From positions 13,216-77,215 of the forward strand of contig JAEXJM010000004.1 in NCBI GenBank assembly GCA_023449275.1: a stretch of 64,000 nucleotides of DNA. The letters are read 5' to 3'. Of the stretch, positions 45,082-54,353 are shown one piece after another. The stretch comes from Pseudomonadota bacterium (GTDB lineage Bacteria > Pseudomonadota > Gammaproteobacteria > Burkholderiales > Burkholderiaceae_D). How positions within the stretch are numbered: the stretch's first letter is position 1; each line of letters begins with the position of its first letter. The position numbers were made by a program, and so were the translations under genes. Below the pieces are notes generated by a model, which worked only from the letters and a program-made list of their open reading frames with translations, was not told the DNA's origin and ran no database searches.

Positions 45082-46287
45082 TCAGCTTTTCAGTATCTGT
45101 CGGCCAATGGATGCTTCCCGGTAATGAAGAACCGCTTTTTCTTCATTACCCATCCTGTCGTGTAACTGCGCCAGCAAAAGATGGGCCTGATACTGATCCA
45201 GACGGTCATGACTGGAAACAACGACTTCCCCGAAACAGTTTTCTGCCTTGTCGAAAAGCTTCTGCCGGGTAGCCAGTATCCCGCAAGCCAGCAAAAGCCG
45301 GGGCTGTCGGCCGTACTTTTCCAGCCACTGTTCACAATGGTTCATCTGAGCCGCCAGATCGGCCGGCTCCCTCGTTTCGGCAAATTCGACAAATGCATTC
45401 ACCAGCCTGTCGTCATACAATTTGTCCAGTGCCATACCAAGAATTTCATGGCTCTTTTTCGGCATCATGCATTGGTGAAAAGCCTTTGCGGCATTGATCA
45501 CAATGGCCGGTTTTTGCCTGAACTCTTCAGGAACGTTCTGCCAGAGAAGCGACACGGATTCGGCATCAGGCAAAGATATATCCAGCAGATTGGCGTAAGC
45601 CGCCTCTTTCAGCTTTTCCGACAATACCGGCCGGATGGCATGATGCTTGTCCAGAGACTGGACGAGACGCAGCACTTCCTTCCAGTTCCCGATTTGCCGG
45701 TTGGCTTTCAGGGACAGGCGCTGGACATGAATATGCCGCGTGCCATTTGCGTTGAGGTCTTTAATCACTTCCAGCGCCTTGTGCGGCTGATGTTCGTCGA
45801 TATACAGTTCGGCCCGTGTGACCAGGGCCGCCGTATCGTACTCCCGATCACCCTCTATGCCTGTCAGGAAGTCGTCCCTCCTGTCGTACTGCTGTATCGC
45901 CTGTGAAGCCCGTGCCCCGATCAGGGCGGCATATCCCCTGTTTTTCCGCCAGCCCAGTGCCTTTCCCGCCGCTTTTTGAGCCTGGACGAAACGCCCTTCG
46001 AACAATGCTTTCATGGATTCACGCAAGGCCTCCGTACTTTCCCTTTCCTTTTTCTGTTCACGTACATTTGAAATGCGTTTCGGCAGACTCAGTGCCAGAT
46101 AAACGGCCTTGATAACCAGATAAAGCAACAGATAAAAGAGAACCAGCAACAGGAGAAAAAAATTGAGGGAAATATCGACCCGGTAAGGAGGCCAGAAAAA
46201 AACGACATTACCCGTATTGAGACGCACTATCACAGCCAATCCGACCGCTGTCGCAAAAAGACCGAGTATCCAGAGAAAAATTCGCAT
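45082..46287 (-). CDS. hemY: HemY protein, membrane-anchored TPR
   Basis: HemY of proteobacteria is a membrane protein with TPR repeats, encoded with porphyrin genes but of unclear function; it is not the protoporphyrinogen oxidase of that name. The 401 aa product has two N-terminal membrane helices (IFLWILGLFATAVGLAVIVRL and FFLLLLVLFYLLLYLVIKAVYLAL), the conserved WPPYRVDIS between them and TPR-like helices after. It is five bases downstream of hemX. Confidence 0.92.
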   Translation of the reverse strand: MRIFLWILGLFATAVGLAVIVRLNTGNVVFFWPPYRVDISLNFFLLLLVLFYLLLYLVIKAVYLALSLPKRISNVREQKKERESTEALRESMKALFEGRFVQAQKAAGKALGWRKNRGYAALIGARASQAIQQYDRRDDFLTGIEGDREYDTAALVTRAELYIDEHQPHKALEVIKDLNANGTRHIHVQRLSLKANRQIGNWKEVLRLVQSLDKHHAIRPVLSEKLKEAAYANLLDISLPDAESVSLLWQNVPEEFRQKPAIVINAAKAFHQCMMPKKSHEILGMALDKLYDDRLVNAFVEFAETREPADLAAQMNHCEQWLEKYGRQPRLLLACGILATRQKLFDKAENCFGEVVVSSHDRLDQYQAHLLLAQLHDRMGNEEKAVLHYREASIGRQILKS

Positions 46288-46291
46288 GGCA

Positions 46292-47386
46292 TCAGTTCTT
46301 CATTCGATGGTTCTGAACAGCGTTAAGGCTATCCGACAGACCGGGAATATCGACGGACAGATCGCTCGATTCAAGGTACTTCAATGTCGCCCTGACCGAT
46401 TTGACCGAATCCGCCGACCTATCGAAATATCGGTCAAGCAGTTCCAGCGAAACCTCAATATCGTTTTTGAACGAATCGGGCGAATGGGACAACAGTGAAA
46501 GACGTGCGGATAGCAGGCGCAGTTTCAGGTTTTCTTTCAGGTAATACGCTTGTGAAGGTGACATTATCAGCACATCCGGGCTATCCACTTCCTGCACCCT
46601 GACAAGCGAATGGATTTCGCCCCGCATGTCATCGACCCAGCCATTCCACAATACGGCACCGGCATGCATCCAATCTGCTGGAGACAATGAGAATTCGAGC
46701 TCTTTCACCACCCGGACAGAAACATCCCGATCATGATCCGGCAATGGTTTTTCCCCTGCCATCAACGGCAAACGGCCAATCTCACTGATCATGCTGTCCA
46801 GTTTCAATGCCATACCGGCCGTATCGATGTTCGGTACGGCTCTCAAGCGTTCGATATCCCTCGCAATGGCACCCCTGATGGCGATGAACTGGGGTTTGCT
46901 GGAACGGGACAGGGTCCTGTCGGCATTTTGCAGCGCGACAAGGGCACCGTCGATATTGCCGGAAAGCTGAAGCTGCTGATTGGCCGTCGACAAAACCTGT
47001 TCGATTTCCGCCAGTGACCAGTCATCCCTGCTTTTCGACAAATCCTGATACATTTGCGAGAGCGATACCTGCTGATTCTGGGTTTCTGCCTGCCTGTTTT
47101 CCAGCGCAACCACTTTTGCCTGTACGCTCACAACCAGCTCCTGCGTCGTCTTGGCAATGGATTTGGCTTCCAGGCTGATATCGTCACCGGTTTGCAAGCG
47201 TTTCGCTATTTCCGAACGGAGCTCTCCGATCTCAATGTGCGAATAAACCAGATGGGCGACAAACAGGGCAGCCAGCGCGACCAGCCCCAGGGTCAGCCAG
47301 CGCTGGCGCTGCTGTATTCCATGAAGCGTTCCGGTTTTGCCGGAAGAAACGGGTTCGGATGAAGAGTCAGGTGACGACATTTTCAT
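46292..47386 (-). CDS. hemX: HemX-like protein (HemX family)
   Basis: Annotated in many genomes as uroporphyrin-III C-methyltransferase, but the family lacks a known catalytic fold and is a membrane-anchored coiled protein. The 364 aa product has a membrane helix (WLTLGLVALAALFVAHLVY, about residues 31-49), a coiled-coil region and the conserved WVDDMRGEIHSLVRV and YYLKENLKLRLLSARLSLL motifs. hemC and hemD, normally just upstream, are absent. Confidence 0.9.
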   Translation of the reverse strand: MKMSSPDSSSEPVSSGKTGTLHGIQQRQRWLTLGLVALAALFVAHLVYSHIEIGELRSEIAKRLQTGDDISLEAKSIAKTTQELVVSVQAKVVALENRQAETQNQQVSLSQMYQDLSKSRDDWSLAEIEQVLSTANQQLQLSGNIDGALVALQNADRTLSRSSKPQFIAIRGAIARDIERLRAVPNIDTAGMALKLDSMISEIGRLPLMAGEKPLPDHDRDVSVRVVKELEFSLSPADWMHAGAVLWNGWVDDMRGEIHSLVRVQEVDSPDVLIMSPSQAYYLKENLKLRLLSARLSLLSHSPDSFKNDIEVSLELLDRYFDRSADSVKSVRATLKYLESSDLSVDIPGLSDSLNAVQNHRMKN

Positions 47387-47937
47387 TAATATTAATATCT
47401 ACGAGGAACATTATAGCTGCTCAACTCCTCTTTTTATGTCCGGCTTGTCAAGACGGGAAGATGTCCGGATTCACGAGACTGGTTTTTATCTGCAAAACGC
47501 GTACACAGATTGTTCTGCCTGTATTTATATGACTCTCCGCCATGTGCCCTGTTGGGAATTCACGACATGAACCGGATGTCTTTTCCGTTTTAAACACGGA
47601 AGTTTTCGCCCTGAAGATCACTTTCAACAGGCAAACCAGATACGATGATGACAGGAAATCCGGAAAAAACGACCATTTTTTATACAAAAATCCTGTTGGA
47701 AAGTAGGGATATGATACGAAAAAAGGTATACTGTCACACCTGTCCGGACACAAGGAAAAGCTTGTATCTTCCTATTCCTGAATGAGAAAAAGCCTTTTGA
47801 TCCTTTCGTGTCGTTTTTTACTTTAGTACGACAAGAGTTTCCGGTTGTGAAAACGATCCCTGTCGTTTCCGGAAATTTCAGATCCGACTTTGCAGAATAT
47901 TTTCTGTAAGTAAATCGAACAAACCGGTATTTTCGAC
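47387..47937. other. Non-coding region between hemX and ppc where hemC-hemD are usual
   Basis: About 550 bases with no supported gene. I read both strands and saw no fragment of porphobilinogen deaminase or uroporphyrinogen-III synthase motifs. Short open frames here are low-complexity and frame-inconsistent. It must hold the divergent promoters of hemX and ppc. Confidence 0.7.
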
Positions 47938-47960
47938 ATCTGTCATTATCCATGACAGAT
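47938..47960 (+). promoter_or_regulatory. Inverted repeat upstream of ppc
   Basis: Perfect nine-base arms ATCTGTCAT / ATGACAGAT separated by five bases, 31 bases before the preferred ppc start. It overlaps an alternative in-frame ATG at 47952. A candidate operator or mRNA hairpin. Confidence 0.5.
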
Positions 47961-47990
47961 TATTTTGTCTTACCTGACCCTATTATCACT

Positions 47991-50864
47991 ATGGCAGACC
48001 AGCATCACGAAATGAGCCTTAACAATTCATCCCAATCCAGAACCGAAGCGCCCGAAAAAGAAGATATACGCATGCTTGGCCGCATGCTTGGCGACACGAT
48101 TCGTGAAAAAGAAGGCCAGGACATTTTCAACCTGGTTGAAAAAGTCCGTCAAACCGCCGTCAGTTTCAGGCGTAATCCCGATATCTGTTCGGCTGACACC
48201 CTGAACAACCTGCTGAAAAACCTGAGCCGGAATCAGGCCATTTCCGTCGTGCGGGCCTTTTCCTATTTTTCTCACCTGGCGAATATCGCCGTGGACAAGC
48301 ATGCCAACCTGACCTATCGGAAAGCCCTTATTTCAGGTGCCGCCCCGGAAAAAGGCAGCCTGAATTACGCACTGGACCAGCTCGACAAGGCAGGTGTTTC
48401 GGGAGCGGATATCAAAAAGGCCCTGAAAAAAACCTTCATTTCTCCGGTTTTAACCGCCCATCCGACCGAAGTCCAGCGTAAAAGCACACTGGACAGTGAA
48501 CGTGAAATCGCGCGTTTGCTGGCAGAACACGGAACGGATCTGACTCCGAAGGAAAAGAAACACAATACGGAAATGCTCTCTGCGCAAATCGCTGCACTCT
48601 GGCAAACCCGCCTTTTGCGCTATACCCGTCTGTCGGTTGCCGATGAAATCAATAACGCATTATCTTACTACCGGACGACGTTCTTGCGCGAACTGCCAGA
48701 ACTGTACAATGCCATTCAGGAAGAAATCAGCGAACGCTATCCGGAAAATGCCGATGGTGTTGCCGCTCCAGGTTCCGAGAGCAGATATCTGCAAATGGGC
48801 AGCTGGATCGGCGGTGACCGCGACGGCAACCCGAACGTCAATGCCGATACGATGCTTCACGCACTGGAGCGCCAGTCCCATCTCGTTATGGAATTTTATC
48901 TTGAAGAAATCCATAACCTCGGTGCCGAACTGTCCATCTCGTCCCTGTTGAACCATGTCAGCCCTGAATTGCAGGAACTGGCCAATACCTCATCAGACAC
49001 CTCCCTGCATCGCGTTGACGAACCGTATCGCCGTGCCCTGATCGCCATTTACTCGCGTCTGGCCGCTACGGCACGCGACTATGGCATGACAAGCCTGCAA
49101 CGCAGCGAAATCGGAACGGGCGAGCCCTATGCGACTCCGGAAGAATTCGGCACCGATCTCCAGATTCTGATCGATTCCCTAAACCAGAATGCCGGTGAAT
49201 TGCTTGTCAAGATCCGTCTGGGAGCACTGAAAGCGGCAGTCGATATTTTCGGTTTCCATCTCGCAACACTGGATATGCGCCAGAGTTCCGACATTCATGA
49301 ACGTATCCTGACTGAAATTTTCGCTACCGCACAGGTCGAACCGGATTACGCCAGCCTTTCCGAAGAGAAAAAGGTGGAATTGCTGATCAGCGAGCTCAGC
49401 CAGCCTCGCCTGCTCTTTTCTCCATTTGCCCAGTATTCGGAAGAAACGACCTCCGAACTGAGAATCCTGCGCACCGCCCGTCACATCCGCGAACAATACG
49501 GCAATCGGGCCATTACGAACTACATCATTTCGCATACCGAAACGGTCTCCGACATTCTCGAAGTCTATCTGCTCCAGAAGGAATCCGGCCTGCTCCGTCC
49601 ACAACGCAAGGCGGACCCGGATACCCCGGCCCAATGGAGTGATGTCGAAGCCGACCTGATGGCGATTCCCCTGTTTGAAATGATTCCCGACTTGCGTCTG
49701 GCTTCGACCATCATGAAAGACACCATGAGTATCCCTCTGGTTCGGAACCTGATCAAAAAACAGGGCGACCTGCAGGAAGTCATGCTCGGTTACTCCGATT
49801 CGAACAAGGACGGTGGCTACACCACTTCCAACTGGGAATTGTACAAGGCCGAGAAACAGCTGGTCGAACTGTTCAACCAGATGGGTGTCCGGCTTCGCCT
49901 GTTCCATGGACGCGGAGGTACTGTCGGCCGCGGAGGTGGCCCGACCTATGAAGCCATTCTGGCACAGCCGCATGGTACCGTTAACGGCCAGATCCGCCTG
50001 ACTGAACAGGGTGAAATGATCGCTTCCAAATTCGCGCACCCGGAAATCGGCAGCCGCAATCTGGAGTTGCTCGTTGCAGCCACACTGGAAGCCAGCCTGA
50101 TGCCCGAAGACCAGAACAAGAAATACGCCGACAAGATGCATGACTTCGAGTCGGCTCTGGAAGAAATTTCCTCTCTGGCCTACAAGGCTTATCGCAAACT
50201 GGTTTATGAAACCCCGGGATTTACGGATTACTTCTTCCAGTCGACGCCGATTACGGAAATCGCCGAACTGAATATCGGTTCCCGTCCGGCTTCTCGCAAG
50301 TCCTCACGCCGTATTGAAGACTTAAGAGCGATTCCCTGGAGTTTCTCATGGGGGCAATGCCGTGTCCTGTTGCCGGGCTGGTACGGCTTCGGATCCGCTA
50401 TCACCCATTGGCTGGATGAAGCGGATACCAGTGTCAAAAACAGGAAAATCGCTTTGCTCCAGACGATGTACAGGGAATGGCCTTTCTTTGAATCCATGCT
50501 CTCGAACATGGATATGGTTCTGGCAAAATCCGATCTGGCGATCGCTTACCGCTATTCCGAACTGGTCACGGACAAAAAGCTGCGCGACACGGTATTCTCG
50601 TCAATCTGTGCAGAACATCAGCGTACCCTCTCCAGCTTCGAAATCATCACGAACGAAAAAGAACGTCTGGTCAACAACCCGACATTGGCCCGTGCACTGA
50701 AAGACCGTCTGGCCTATATCGATCCGCTGAATCACTTGCAGGTCGAGCTGATCAAGCGCCACCGCAATCCGGGCAGCAATCCGGAAAATCTGGATGCCCG
50801 CGCCACCCGCGGCATTCACCTGTCGATCAATGGTATTGCCGCAGGCATGCGCAATACAGGCTGA
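47991..50864 (+). CDS. ppc: Phosphoenolpyruvate carboxylase
   Basis: Makes oxaloacetate from PEP and bicarbonate to replenish the TCA cycle. The product is 957 aa from the ATG at 47991; starts at 47952 and 48012 are also in frame. Key motifs are the catalytic histidine in LTAHPTEVQRKS, GSWIGGDRDGNPNV, LGYSDSNKDGGY and the loop FHGRGGTVGRGGGPTYEAI, with the C-terminal RNTG typical of the family. In related genomes it lies divergent from hemC; here it faces hemX. Confidence 0.96.
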   Translation: MADQHHEMSLNNSSQSRTEAPEKEDIRMLGRMLGDTIREKEGQDIFNLVEKVRQTAVSFRRNPDICSADTLNNLLKNLSRNQAISVVRAFSYFSHLANIAVDKHANLTYRKALISGAAPEKGSLNYALDQLDKAGVSGADIKKALKKTFISPVLTAHPTEVQRKSTLDSEREIARLLAEHGTDLTPKEKKHNTEMLSAQIAALWQTRLLRYTRLSVADEINNALSYYRTTFLRELPELYNAIQEEISERYPENADGVAAPGSESRYLQMGSWIGGDRDGNPNVNADTMLHALERQSHLVMEFYLEEIHNLGAELSISSLLNHVSPELQELANTSSDTSLHRVDEPYRRALIAIYSRLAATARDYGMTSLQRSEIGTGEPYATPEEFGTDLQILIDSLNQNAGELLVKIRLGALKAAVDIFGFHLATLDMRQSSDIHERILTEIFATAQVEPDYASLSEEKKVELLISELSQPRLLFSPFAQYSEETTSELRILRTARHIREQYGNRAITNYIISHTETVSDILEVYLLQKESGLLRPQRKADPDTPAQWSDVEADLMAIPLFEMIPDLRLASTIMKDTMSIPLVRNLIKKQGDLQEVMLGYSDSNKDGGYTTSNWELYKAEKQLVELFNQMGVRLRLFHGRGGTVGRGGGPTYEAILAQPHGTVNGQIRLTEQGEMIASKFAHPEIGSRNLELLVAATLEASLMPEDQNKKYADKMHDFESALEEISSLAYKAYRKLVYETPGFTDYFFQSTPITEIAELNIGSRPASRKSSRRIEDLRAIPWSFSWGQCRVLLPGWYGFGSAITHWLDEADTSVKNRKIALLQTMYREWPFFESMLSNMDMVLAKSDLAIAYRYSELVTDKKLRDTVFSSICAEHQRTLSSFEIITNEKERLVNNPTLARALKDRLAYIDPLNHLQVELIKRHRNPGSNPENLDARATRGIHLSINGIAAGMRNTG

Positions 50865-50874
50865 TAACAGGCAT

Positions 50875-51696
50875 ATGACTGACCTCGTCAAAACCGGCTC
50901 CCCATCGTTGCAAGACGGTCGGGAGCCGGTTTATATCCAGCGAGACGGATTCGTTGCCACGCTCGTCATCAATCGCCCCGAAAGGCACAATGCCATCACG
51001 GCACGGATGTGGCGAACGCTTCACCAGACAATTCTGGAACTGTCGTCAGACATATCGTTGCGCTGTATCGTCATCAAAGGTTCGGGAGGACGGGCCTTTT
51101 CTTCCGGTTGCGACATCCATGAGTTCGGCAGGGTCCGGTCGAACAGGAAGCAGGCAAAGGAGTACGGGAAAGTGATGCACGATACACTGGATGCACTGGT
51201 CAATTGCCCTATCCCGCTCGTTGCTGCCATTGAAGGCATTTGCATCGGTGCCGGTCTTGAAATCGCCTCTACCTGTGATTTCCGCATTTGTAATGAGTCC
51301 GCACGATTCGGTGCGCCGATAAAAAATCTGGGGCTTGTCATGGCCTATCCTGAACTGGCACCTCTGGTTGAACTTGCCGGGAAAGATGTGGTGCTGGAAA
51401 TGCTGCTTGAAGGCCGTATTCTCAATGCTGCCGAGGCGAAGGAAAAACGTCTGGTGACACGCGTTGTGCCTGACGGGCAACTTGAGCCATGCGTTAACGA
51501 CACCATACAGCGTGTCGTCTCAGGTGCCCCTCTCGCAGCACGCTGGCACAAGAAATTCATCCGGAAACTGGCTCACACATCCCACCTGTCTGAAAGTGAA
51601 AAAGACGAGTGTTTTGACTGTTTCGACACCGATGATTTCCAGACAGGTTGCTCGGCTTTTGTAAAACAGATTCGGCCTGAATTCAATGGAAAATGA
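50875..51696 (+). CDS. Enoyl-CoA hydratase/isomerase (crotonase) family protein
   Basis: A 273 aa crotonase-fold protein starting ten bases after ppc. It has the oxyanion-hole segments FSSGCDIHEF and IEGICIGAGLEIASTCDFRI, including the first catalytic Glu (in GLEIA). The second Glu of classical hydratases (in FGxPE) is replaced (FGAPIKNLGL), so hydration activity is uncertain. Related proteins act on varied acyl-CoA substrates. Function not assigned. Confidence 0.85.
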   Translation: MTDLVKTGSPSLQDGREPVYIQRDGFVATLVINRPERHNAITARMWRTLHQTILELSSDISLRCIVIKGSGGRAFSSGCDIHEFGRVRSNRKQAKEYGKVMHDTLDALVNCPIPLVAAIEGICIGAGLEIASTCDFRICNESARFGAPIKNLGLVMAYPELAPLVELAGKDVVLEMLLEGRILNAAEAKEKRLVTRVVPDGQLEPCVNDTIQRVVSGAPLAARWHKKFIRKLAHTSHLSESEKDECFDCFDTDDFQTGCSAFVKQIRPEFNGK

Positions 51697-51724
51697 AAAA
51701 GGCGTGAATGATTCACGCCTTTTT
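51696..51724. terminator. Bidirectional terminator between the crotonase gene and yciB
   Basis: Twelve-base arms (AAAAAGGCGTGA and complement; 51696-51707 and 51713-51724) around a five-base loop, with U-runs on both strands, beginning at the last base of the crotonase stop codon. Confidence 0.88.
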
Positions 51725-51742
51725 TGATTTTTTCCTGACCGG

Positions 51743-52369
51743 CTAGCGGGCATCCTTCAGATATCTGGAAAGATAAATACTCTGCCCGACCACAAAAAGG
51801 AACATCAGCCCCATTCCACCGAAAAGCTTGAAACTGACCCAGGTCGATGTTTCATAACCGCCCCAGAACGCGACATACAGGTTCAGAACACCCATGACGG
51901 CAAAGAAAGCAATCCAGGCCAAATTCAGTTTTTTCCAGACAGGATCAGGCAATTGGATTTTCTTTTCCATCATGCTTCTGATCAGGTTTTTCCTGAAGAC
52001 CAGCGACGCGATAAACAGGCCGGCACCAAACAGCCAGTAGAGGACGGTCGGTTTCCACTTGATGAATTCCTCACTACCGAAATAAATCGTCGCGCCACCG
52101 AAAACAGTGATCACGATCAGGGAAATCCAGAGTGTCGCCTCGATTTTTTTCCGTCTTGCCATCAGATAAACGATCTGCAGAACACTCGCGACAATCGCCA
52201 GTGCCGTTGCCAGCAGAATAGGCACTGACGATTCGGGAATGCTGTTTCCCGCGACGAACATGGACAAATACTTGTCAGCAATGGTCTGTGCCGTAGCGAT
52301 ATGGTTTTTCGCCCAGGAAAAAGAACCGAAAAAAAGGATAACGGGAAACAGATCGAAAAGAAATTTCAT
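51743..52369 (-). CDS. yciB: Inner-membrane septation protein YciB
   Basis: A membrane protein (also called IspA or IspZ) needed for normal septation and envelope integrity. The 208 aa product has the family start MKFLFDLFPVILFFGSF and about five membrane helices, with WKPTVLYWLFGAGLF and WVSFKLFGGMGLMFLFVVGQ. It is 11 bases downstream of msrB, the usual pairing. Confidence 0.94.
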   Translation of the reverse strand: MKFLFDLFPVILFFGSFSWAKNHIATAQTIADKYLSMFVAGNSIPESSVPILLATALAIVASVLQIVYLMARRKKIEATLWISLIVITVFGGATIYFGSEEFIKWKPTVLYWLFGAGLFIASLVFRKNLIRSMMEKKIQLPDPVWKKLNLAWIAFFAVMGVLNLYVAFWGGYETSTWVSFKLFGGMGLMFLFVVGQSIYLSRYLKDAR

Positions 52370-52380
52370 TTTTTACACAA

Positions 52381-52806
52381 TCACTTATCAGAAGACCCTG
52401 CCGGTTTCGGCAATGGATCGAATCGCAGGGCGGCAGAATTAATACAATAACGCAATCCCGTTGGAGGGGGACCATCGTTAAATACATGCCCCAGATGGGC
52501 ATCACAAATGGCACAGATAATTTCGGTGCGTACCATACCAAGCGACCTGTCGACCTTTTCTTTCACGTTTTCAGGATCAACCGGCGCAAAAAAACTCGGC
52601 CAGCCGCAACCGGCATCGAACTTCGTATCGGAAATGAACAGGGGCGTACCGCAACTGACGCATGTATAGACACCTGTCTCGTTATGATTCCAGTACTCGC
52701 CCGTGAAGGGAGGTTCTGTCGCCGCGTGTCTGGTCACGGCATACGCCATGGGAGAAAGCAGCGCTTTCCATTCGGCGTCGTTTTTTTCAACTCTGGGCTT
52801 GTTCAT
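52381..52806 (-). CDS. msrB: Peptide-methionine (R)-S-oxide reductase
   Basis: Repairs oxidised methionine in proteins. The 141 aa product has [14 protein letters not shown], two zinc CxxC motifs (CVSC and CAIC), [30 protein letters not shown] with the catalytic Cys in RYCIN. It precedes yciB in the same direction. Confidence 0.97.
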   Translation of the reverse strand: MNKPRVEKNDAEWKALLSPMAYAVTRHAATEPPFTGEYWNHNETGVYTCVSCGTPLFISDTKFDAGCGWPSFFAPVDPENVKEKVDRSLGMVRTEIICAICDAHLGHVFNDGPPPTGLRYCINSAALRFDPLPKPAGSSDK

Positions 52807-52927
52807 AATCGCTCCTTGCAGGATATTGAACTCTTTTCATTGGAAAGGACAGATTACCTGTTTCCAAAGTATCCGCTATCAGATTTGTTAATAAAAGTGA
52901 GTTCAGTCCTGACAAGAATACCCTATT

Positions 52928-54283
52928 TTAATGAATGAGGTTGAAGACCGCCATCGACTCGACATGCGAGGTATGAGGAAACATATTGATGACCCCGGCC
53001 ATTTTGAGCCGATATCCGCCTTCCGACACCAGGATACCGGCATCGCGCGCAAGTGTGGATGGATTGCACGACACGTAAACGATCCGTTTCGGCTTGTATT
53101 GCACATGTGCCTCGTCCAGATCGGCGATCGACTGGCAAACAGCCATGGCACCGTCCCGTGGCGGATCGATCAGGATACGGTCGAACTGCCCCAGTCCGAT
53201 CCAGTCTTCTGCCGTCATTTCGAACAGATTGCCGGTCGTGAATTTCGTCTTGTCTGCAAGGCCGTTCAATATCGCATTTTCCTGTGCACGTTGTGTCAGG
53301 ATCCTGCTGCCTTCAATACCGATGACTTCTTTCGCGATTCTTGCAATGGGCAACGAGAAATTACCCAATCCGCAAAACAGGTCTGCTACTCTGTCATCCT
53401 TGCCGATATCCAGCAAACGCAGGGCCCGGGAGACAAGAACCTGATTGATGTGATGATTGACCTGCGTGAAATCGTTCGGTTTGAACGGCATCTCGACACC
53501 AAATTCCGGCAGCACATATTTCAGCATATCCGTGTCAGGATAAAAACGGGCAATGGTATCAGGGCCTTTTGTCTGAAGCCACCACTGAACCCGGTGTTCG
53601 TCTGCAAAACGTTTGAGCCTGTTTTCATCGTCAGCCGTCAAGGGAGCCATGATGCGCAGCAACAGAACGGTAATCAGCTGATCACCGTCATTGCCTGCCG
53701 CCACTTCAATCTGTGGAACCTCACGCATGATGGAAAGCGATTCAATCAAGTGCCGCAAAGGTACAAGCATATCGGACACATGACGCGGCAGGACATGACA
53801 CTCTTTCATATCAACGACATAACGGGATTGCCTTTCCCTGAATCCGACGAGGATACCGCCCTTCTTGGGAACATAATTGACGGAAAGACGGGCACGGAAG
53901 CGGTATCCCCAGTAAGGCCCGTAAACAGGACGCAGCATCCGTTCAGGCCTGACGCGTCCGATATGCCAGAGATTGTCTTCCAGCACACGCTGTTTCATGG
54001 CAACCTGTGCCGAAGGTTCGACATGCTGCATCGAACAGCCACCGCAAATACTGAAATGCGGGCATCGTGGTTTGGTACGGACAGGCGACTCTTTGAAAAT
54101 GGAAAGCATTTTCGCCAGTTCCCATTTGCTTTTCTTTTTGACTGTCTCGAACCGGACGATTTCACCGGGCAATGCCCCTTCTACAAAAACGACTTTACCG
54201 GGTGTCCCGTCTTCATTGGACAAATGTCCGACCCCCCGGCCTTCCGCGTCGAGTGATTTGACTGAAATAATATTGTTCGACAT
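52928..54283 (-). CDS. rlmD: 23S rRNA (uracil-C5)-methyltransferase RlmD
   Basis: Methylates U1939 of 23S rRNA. The 451 aa product (start MSNNIISVKSLDAEGRGVGHL) has an N-terminal TRAM domain, the iron-sulfur motif CPHFSICGGCSMQH near residue 80, SAM motif DLFCGLGNFSLPIA, DPPRDGA and the catalytic Cys in YVSCNPSTLARD. It directly follows nlpD; rpoS, usual at this place, is absent. A start at 54313 would lie inside a hairpin. Confidence 0.96.
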   Translation of the reverse strand: MSNNIISVKSLDAEGRGVGHLSNEDGTPGKVVFVEGALPGEIVRFETVKKKSKWELAKMLSIFKESPVRTKPRCPHFSICGGCSMQHVEPSAQVAMKQRVLEDNLWHIGRVRPERMLRPVYGPYWGYRFRARLSVNYVPKKGGILVGFRERQSRYVVDMKECHVLPRHVSDMLVPLRHLIESLSIMREVPQIEVAAGNDGDQLITVLLLRIMAPLTADDENRLKRFADEHRVQWWLQTKGPDTIARFYPDTDMLKYVLPEFGVEMPFKPNDFTQVNHHINQVLVSRALRLLDIGKDDRVADLFCGLGNFSLPIARIAKEVIGIEGSRILTQRAQENAILNGLADKTKFTTGNLFEMTAEDWIGLGQFDRILIDPPRDGAMAVCQSIADLDEAHVQYKPKRIVYVSCNPSTLARDAGILVSEGGYRLKMAGVINMFPHTSHVESMAVFNLIH

Positions 54284-54301
54284 AAGCTTGTCAGATAAAC
54301 A

Positions 54302-54332
54302 AATAACGCACATTGAAACAATATGCGTTATT
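54302..54332 (-). terminator. Hairpin between nlpD and rlmD
   Basis: Arms AATAACGCACATTG and CAATATGCGTTATT pair over 14 positions with one non-Watson-Crick pair and an AAA loop, 21 bases beyond the nlpD stop. It may be the terminator of surE-pcm-nlpD, although the following U-run is weak. Confidence 0.65.
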
Positions 54333-54353
54333 CAGGTATTAATGATAGTGTGA

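Noticed and set aside
47448..47953. Short open frames in the hemX-ppc gap as possible hemC or hemD remnants
   Set aside because: None shows porphobilinogen deaminase or uroporphyrinogen-III synthase motifs, and the frames overlap without coding character.
49179..50141. Long open frame antisense to ppc (320 codons)
   Set aside because: Shadow of ppc; no start signal and no family features.
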